Below are positions 34,501-37,835 of a stretch of DNA of 37,835 nt, piece after piece (position 1 is the stretch's first letter; each line of letters starts with the position of its first letter). Origin of the DNA: Pseudomonas flexibilis (GTDB lineage: Bacteria > Pseudomonadota > Gammaproteobacteria > Pseudomonadales > Pseudomonadaceae). The notes beneath the pieces were generated by a model that ran no database searches, was not told the origin of the DNA, and was given only the letters and a program-made list of their open reading frames with translations. The DNA is taken from positions 1-37,835 of the forward strand of contig NZ_JRUD01000018.1 of the NCBI RefSeq assembly GCF_000802425.1. Reading direction: 5' to 3'. A program made the position numbers and the translations under genes.

Positions 34501-35114
34501 GCGACGTCGCGCTTGCCGACTTCCGAGACTTCTTCAAGCCACAGGGCATTGCCGATAGCTTCTTCGAGCGCTACATCAAGCCGTTCGTGATCACCTCCGG
34601 AGGCCAGTACCAGGCGCGGCCGGTGGACGGCCACGGGCTGCCGCTGTCCCAGAGCTTCCTCACCCAACTGGGTAAGACATTGGCGATTCGCCGCGGCTTT
34701 TTCTCCGAGAACACCAGCGAGCCACTGATTCTGTTCAAGCTTGAGCCGTATGCCTTGGATTCGCATCTGAGCCGTGCTGATTTCCGACTCGGTAACCAGC
34801 AGATGGAGTATCGCCATGGCCCCATCGTTCAGACGCCGTTCCGCTGGCCCAGCAAGGAAGATGAAGGTCGTTCCAGCCTGATGGTGGAGGAGATCGGTGG
34901 CCGACGCATAGGCATCGAGAAGAACTCTGGCCCCTGGTCGATGTTCCGTCTGCTCGACTCGATGGAAGTGGATTATCACAGCGGGCGTGATGTGCTGCTG
35001 CTCAAGGCGGAATTCGATGGGATGCCCGTCCACTACTTGCTACACGGCCAACGTTCCTCGAATCCCTTCGACGTGAATTTGCTGCGCAGTTTCCGGCTGC
35101 CGACAACCTTGTAA
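31590..35114 (+). CDS. tssM: TssM (IcmF-like) envelope-spanning protein
   Basis: The 1174-aa protein has two N-terminal membrane segments (about 10-32 and 46-66), a cytoplasmic domain with Walker A GPEGSGKTS near residue 138 and DTAGRY near residue 188, and a third membrane segment near 446-465. A large periplasmic part ends in the beta-rich TssJ-binding region (WSMFRLLDSMEV, HYLLHGQRSSNPF). TssM links inner-membrane TssL to outer-membrane TssJ. ATG 31590 has AGGGA seven bases upstream; a GTG at 31587 could be used instead. The intact Walker A is worth noting because some TssM proteins lack it. Confidence 0.96.
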   Translation: MKNVLGKFVVFLSKTWVWSLCLVLLLAAIIWFAGPMLAVNNHRFWASTASRLLTLCILFLVWGLAMVFVSWKAQAKKAEAEGDEAIQERLRRADQMSEEQDELRKRYKEALRTLRSSSLYQGRSEKWRNELPWYLIIGPEGSGKTSLLDFSGLEFPLNQMESLRLTKDVSGTRHADWYFAEHAVLVDTAGRYLTQKDAEIDGSAWHTLLNLLRQRRPQPLNGVLVNVPLDLLLNGGEQALEILARQTRQRLHEIYKRLGIDAPVYLVLSKADKVIGFDEFFDHMSREESDQVLGTSFRKDQNGTDLQVIRQEFEELLRRLNSQVILRMHQERDPLRRGRIFDFPRQLSQIGDKLCLFNELAFSGNRYQRASQLRGFYLTSAPQLEEKLDPTTVEIGRQLGIASKALPSFRTGRARFIHHLLSKVIFPEAALASLDQKEVRRIDWGQRALYAGALTCLLLAGGGWAMSFSENHAHLEQLRTIAQALHKERKAVEPRDDAMQLLALLDTSYSATRVFPPRDEAAWSERGGLYQGPLVEPTLVNTYRHDLETHLLPRVARQLESQIRANMNDRERLLGSLRAYLMLHLPARRDATYLSEWLAVDWSLRYAGNSAVQNALNGHFRRLLDGPFAAVPINEPLVTKARQVLRSESLANVVYRMLSDQAKGLPDYSFSQKLGPQGIYFSGIEYSIPGFYTQRGYQQYFIAPGASMVREILKDNWVLGEAEGEELSLGELRRLLIAVEQLYFRDYTNYWGEALARIALEPIGSALPGAEQLAALSAPNSPLLVLLQEIRDNTRFAGPAAADESSLPAEGVLGQAGQLAIAAAQQAQEALVRSMPDTTRRALERRFEQLHQLLDDDQAPTTNLAATLKAMEGMQQILASLARASASELAAFEIAKARMNNSQDAIQQTFANAARLPQPVSQWLSVMAEDSWMLVLHEAHSYINQRYQSELFEAYHHSLHQRYPFHAASESDVALADFRDFFKPQGIADSFFERYIKPFVITSGGQYQARPVDGHGLPLSQSFLTQLGKTLAIRRGFFSENTSEPLILFKLEPYALDSHLSRADFRLGNQQMEYRHGPIVQTPFRWPSKEDEGRSSLMVEEIGGRRIGIEKNSGPWSMFRLLDSMEVDYHSGRDVLLLKAEFDGMPVHYLLHGQRSSNPFDVNLLRSFRLPTTL

Positions 35115-35124
35115 GGCTGGCAGG

Positions 35125-35862
35125 ATGACCACAGTTTCCTGGCGCAGCGCCGCGCGCACGGATATCGGCAAGGTTCGGCAAAACAACGAAGACGCCCTTT
35201 TGTCCATGCCCGAGCATGGACTCTGGGCTGTCGCGGATGGCATGGGGGGGCACCAGAACGGGGCCCTTGCCAGCCGCCTCATTGTCGAGAACCTTGCTGC
35301 CCTGCCAACTGATGGCGGGCTTGAAATGCGCCTCCAACGGATCAGGCAGTGCCTCTATGACGTAAACCTGCACTTGGGCAGGGACCTGACGTTATGCGGC
35401 GATTTTGAGAACCCCATCATCGGTAGCACCGTGGTAGCGCTGCTGGCTGAAGGGAATCAGGCCGCCTGCATCTGGGCGGGGGACAGCCGCTGCTACCTGC
35501 GGCGGAACCAACGCCTCTATCAATTGAGCCGCGATCACTCCGTGGCTCAGCAGATGATGGATCAGCACCGTCTGACTCCGGCACAGGCTGCCCAGCATCC
35601 TTCGGCCCATGCCCTGACCCGAGCAGTGGGGGCCACAGACACGTTAACGCTGGACGTTCTTCGCTTGAACCTGCAGCCGGGAGATGCCTTCCTGCTGTGC
35701 AGTGATGGCCTCTACCGCAGCCTTTCTACGGATGCGATGGGGGCTGCATTGAGCCATGGCTCACCCGACCAGGCACTGGAACAGCTGTTTCAACTCGCGC
35801 TGCTGGGGCCGGCCCGTGACAACCTCAGCGCAGTGGTCATTCAGAGCGATGAGAATTCGTAG
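35125..35862 (+). CDS. pppA: PppA (Stp1-type) PP2C serine/threonine phosphatase
   Basis: The 245-aa protein is a PP2C-type, metal-dependent phosphatase. Motifs are RTDIGKVRQNNEDA near residue 11, VADGMGGHQNG near residue 36 (metal-binding Asp), GSTVVALL near residue 97, WAGDSRCYLRR near residue 113, LCSDGLYRSL near residue 190 and ARDNLSAVVI near the end. It would reverse PpkA phosphorylation and so down-tune secretion. No catalytic residue appears lost. The Gly-Gly after DGM is written in a seven-G run (35244-35250). It ends immediately before the ppkA ATG. Confidence 0.95.
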   Translation: MTTVSWRSAARTDIGKVRQNNEDALLSMPEHGLWAVADGMGGHQNGALASRLIVENLAALPTDGGLEMRLQRIRQCLYDVNLHLGRDLTLCGDFENPIIGSTVVALLAEGNQAACIWAGDSRCYLRRNQRLYQLSRDHSVAQQMMDQHRLTPAQAAQHPSAHALTRAVGATDTLTLDVLRLNLQPGDAFLLCSDGLYRSLSTDAMGAALSHGSPDQALEQLFQLALLGPARDNLSAVVIQSDENS

Positions 35863-36891
35863 ATGAGTGAGCACCTCCATCTTCCTGCCGCTGCGGACCT
35901 CACCTACTTCGCGTTTGCTCCTCCGGCTTCAGCGCCTATGGCTGCAGAACCACGTCGGCTTAAGGAGTTGCCTGATCTGCTTTGTGGCAGGTATCGCATC
36001 GACAGGCTGCTCGGCGTGGGGGGGATGGGTGCGGTTTACCAAGCCTGCGACTTGTTGCGTGAGCAATTTGGCGAGCCCGCCCCACAGATTGCCATCAAGA
36101 CACTCAACGAGGATTTCAGCGAGTTCCACGACGGCCAAGCGCTGTTGCATAGCGAATACGCCGTGCTGTCGCGTCTTCACCACCGACGGGTAGTGCGTGT
36201 CTTCAGTTTCGAAGTCGATCCTGGCAGCGAGCGGGCATTCATCACCATGGAATTGCTCAAGGGCTGCACGCTGGATGAGCTACTGCTGCAGCACCCCCAA
36301 GGGCTACCCTGGGACCAAGCGCGAGAAATAGCCCAGGCACTGCTTGAGGCGTTAGCCTGCGCCCATGAGCAGGGGATCTGTCACGGGGACATCAAGCCCG
36401 GCAACCTGATGCTCGGCGATTACGGGATTCGGCTGTTCGACTTCGGCTTAAGCCATGTCAGCGAAGCAGCCTTGCCAGGCCTCCCCAAGCTCGCGCGCGA
36501 TCGTTTCGCCGCACTCACGCCAAGCTACGCAGCACCGGAACTGCTGGACGGCGCAGACCCCACGCCAGACTCAGATGTCTACGCCGCCGCCTGTGTCATT
36601 TACGAGCTGTACCAGGGGGAGCATCCGTTCCAGCGCCTGAGTGCCAAGCAGGCGCTTGAGCGAAAGCTCTCCCCTCAGGCGCCCACACCAATGCCTTTGC
36701 CCGTTTGGAAAGCCTTGCAACCCGCCCTCTCGCTCGACAGCGGGCGACGGGACCGCAGTATCGGGCCGTTACTTGCCGCCTTTCAGAAAGCCCCGCGCAG
36801 CTCAACGTTGGACCGCTGCCGTAATCACCTCCACACCACGGTTTCCCGACTGATCAGAAGGAATGGACGCCATGTCTCAGTACTCAAGTGA
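35863..36891 (+). CDS. ppkA: PpkA/Stk1-type serine/threonine kinase
   Basis: The 342-aa protein is a Hanks-type kinase. It has glycine loop GVGGMGAVYQA near residue 51, AIKTLNED (Lys about 75), ELLKGCTLDELL hinge region, catalytic loop HGDIKPGNLML near residue 173, DFGLSH near residue 193 and YAAPELLDG near residue 224. The loop reads HGD rather than HRD, a non-RD kinase that may not need activation-loop phosphorylation. It lacks the long C-terminal extension and membrane anchor of H1-type PpkA, and so matches the short Stk1 form of HSI-II. The Gly codons of the P-loop form a G7 run (36018-36024). The third vgrG starts 20 bases before its end. Confidence 0.94.
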   Translation: MSEHLHLPAAADLTYFAFAPPASAPMAAEPRRLKELPDLLCGRYRIDRLLGVGGMGAVYQACDLLREQFGEPAPQIAIKTLNEDFSEFHDGQALLHSEYAVLSRLHHRRVVRVFSFEVDPGSERAFITMELLKGCTLDELLLQHPQGLPWDQAREIAQALLEALACAHEQGICHGDIKPGNLMLGDYGIRLFDFGLSHVSEAALPGLPKLARDRFAALTPSYAAPELLDGADPTPDSDVYAAACVIYELYQGEHPFQRLSAKQALERKLSPQAPTPMPLPVWKALQPALSLDSGRRDRSIGPLLAAFQKAPRSSTLDRCRNHLHTTVSRLIRRNGRHVSVLK

Positions 36892-37750
36892 ACCCGAAGT
36901 TTCCTTCACTCTTGCCATTGCCAACGCCCCCGGCGACTTCAAGGTCCTCGCCTTCTCCGGCCGCGAGGCCATCGGTGCGCCCTTCCGCTTCGACCTCGAA
37001 CTGGTCAGCGAAGACGCGGACATCAACCTCGACGCGCTGCTGCTGCAGCCGGCCTTTCTGTCCTTCGGCAAGGACCAGGGCGGTGTGCATGGCCTGATCG
37101 AGTCCCTCGCCCAGGGCGAAACCGGCAACCGCCTGACCCGCTACTCCCTGTCCCTGGTGCCGCACCTGGCCCGCCTGGCCCTGCGCACCCATTCGCGCAT
37201 CTTCCAGCAGCGTTCCGTGCCGCAGATCCTCGCCCAGTTGCTTGAGGAGCACGGCATTCCCGCCGACACCGCCGATTTCCAGGCCCTGCCCGAGGACTAC
37301 CCGACGCGCGAGCACTGCGTGCAGTACGCCGAGACCGATCTGCAGTTCTTCCAGCGGCTGTGCGAGGAAGACGGCCTGCACTATCACTTCCGGCACAGCG
37401 ATACCGGCCATGTGCTGGTCTTCGGCAACGATGCCCAGGTGTTCGACAGTCTCGCGCAGCCGCTGCCCTATCTGCCCAGCGCCGCCGCCGCGGCCGTCAC
37501 GCGCTTTGGCCTGCGCCTGGCCAGCCGGCCCTCGGCCCTCGCCCTGCGCAGCTATGACTTCCAGCAGTCGCACCTGAAGCTGGAAGCGTCCTTCACCCAG
37601 CCGCCGCAGACCGATGCCGACGGTGAAACCGGCAACCCCGTGCTCAGCCCGGAAAGCTATGCCTTCGACCCGCGCTTTCGCACCAGCCAGGCCGGCAAGC
37701 AGCTGGCCCAGCACAGCCTGGAGGCCCGCCGTGTGGACCAGCGCCGCGCC
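36872..37750 (+). CDS. vgrG: VgrG spike protein, 5' part (third copy, cut by adapter)
   Basis: The first 293 codons of a VgrG, covering most of the gp27-like hub, are present. The first 17 residues (MSQYSSEPEVSFTLAIA) differ from the complete copy. From about 36926 onward the DNA is almost identical to 16766-17589 at a constant offset of 20160. ATG 36872 is preferred for its AGAAGGA (36857-36863); an in-frame ATG at 36863 overlaps that site. It overlaps the end of ppkA, so it is likely co-transcribed and translationally coupled. The gene is interrupted only by the adapter, so a third adaptor/effector module may lie beyond. Confidence 0.93.
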
Positions 37751-37835
37751 TGTCTCTTATACAACATCACCGAACACACGAAACGGACTCCTATTCCGAA
37801 TACCACTGTCAGCTTCCAAAAAAAAAACAAAACAA
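37750..37835. other. Nextera-type sequencing adapter residue (not genomic)
   Basis: CTGTCTCTTATAC (37750-37762) is the reverse complement of the Tn5 mosaic end. The following bases resemble the Nextera read-2 adapter with errors, then an A-rich low-quality end. The vgrG homology to the copy at 16727 stops exactly at this junction. The ORF continuation here is artefactual. Confidence 0.9.

Overview
This is a GC-rich gammaproteobacterial fragment, most likely Pseudomonas. It carries almost all of a type VI secretion system (T6SS) locus, with every confident gene on the + strand. The core order tssA-B-C-E-F-G-H-(sigma54 activator)//small lipoprotein-FHA-tssJ-K-L-M-pppA-ppkA matches the HSI-II (H2-T6SS) locus of P. 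aeruginosa as I know it. Two things differ: a PAAR gene sits between tssE and tssF, and a large effector module sits between the activator and the FHA gene. No hcp (tssD) gene is present.

Layout. 1-78: sequencing-adapter residue. 79-4756: end of a first effector module, made of a vgrG 3' fragment, a DUF4123 adaptor, a VasX-like effector and a DUF6708-like membrane immunity candidate. 4757-5504: non-coding, with an IS3-family orfA scar, an 11-bp inverted repeat and two TGCGCA-N6-TGCGCA dyads. 5505-16706: sheath, baseplate, ClpV and activator genes. 16727-27062: second effector module, made of a complete vgrG, a DUF4123 adaptor, a 1082-aa VasX-like effector with five hydrophobic segments, three near-identical tandem immunity-like genes and a fourth divergent one. 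27063-27561: non-coding, with a truncated fifth immunity copy and a perfect palindrome TGCGCA-ATATAT-TGCGCA. 27562-36891: small lipoprotein, FHA protein, membrane complex TssJKLM, phosphatase and kinase. 36872-37750: 5' part of a third vgrG, cut by adapter sequence.

How it fits together. TssB/TssC form the contractile sheath, TssA/E/F/G/K the baseplate and assembly machinery, and TssJ/L/M the envelope complex. ClpV recycles the sheath. VgrG with PAAR forms the spike. Each DUF4123 protein probably loads its neighbouring VasX-like toxin onto its VgrG. The DUF6708-like membrane proteins probably protect the producer. FHA, PppA and PpkA look like a phosphorylation switch. Tight spacing suggests two long transcription units, 5505-27062 and 27562 to past the right edge. 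Both are preceded by the same dyad, so they are probably co-regulated, perhaps by the sigma54 activator encoded in the first unit.

Most interesting points: (1) the expanding, recombining immunity array with variable membrane segments, an interchangeable C-terminal tail and a decaying fifth copy; (2) the shared TGCGCA dyads; (3) three vgrG copies with a sharply bounded, near-identical N-terminal region and tails ending in a CEVC motif; (4) G7-G8 tracts in one immunity gene and in all three phospho-control genes. Family assignments come from motifs and gene order read directly; no database search was run.
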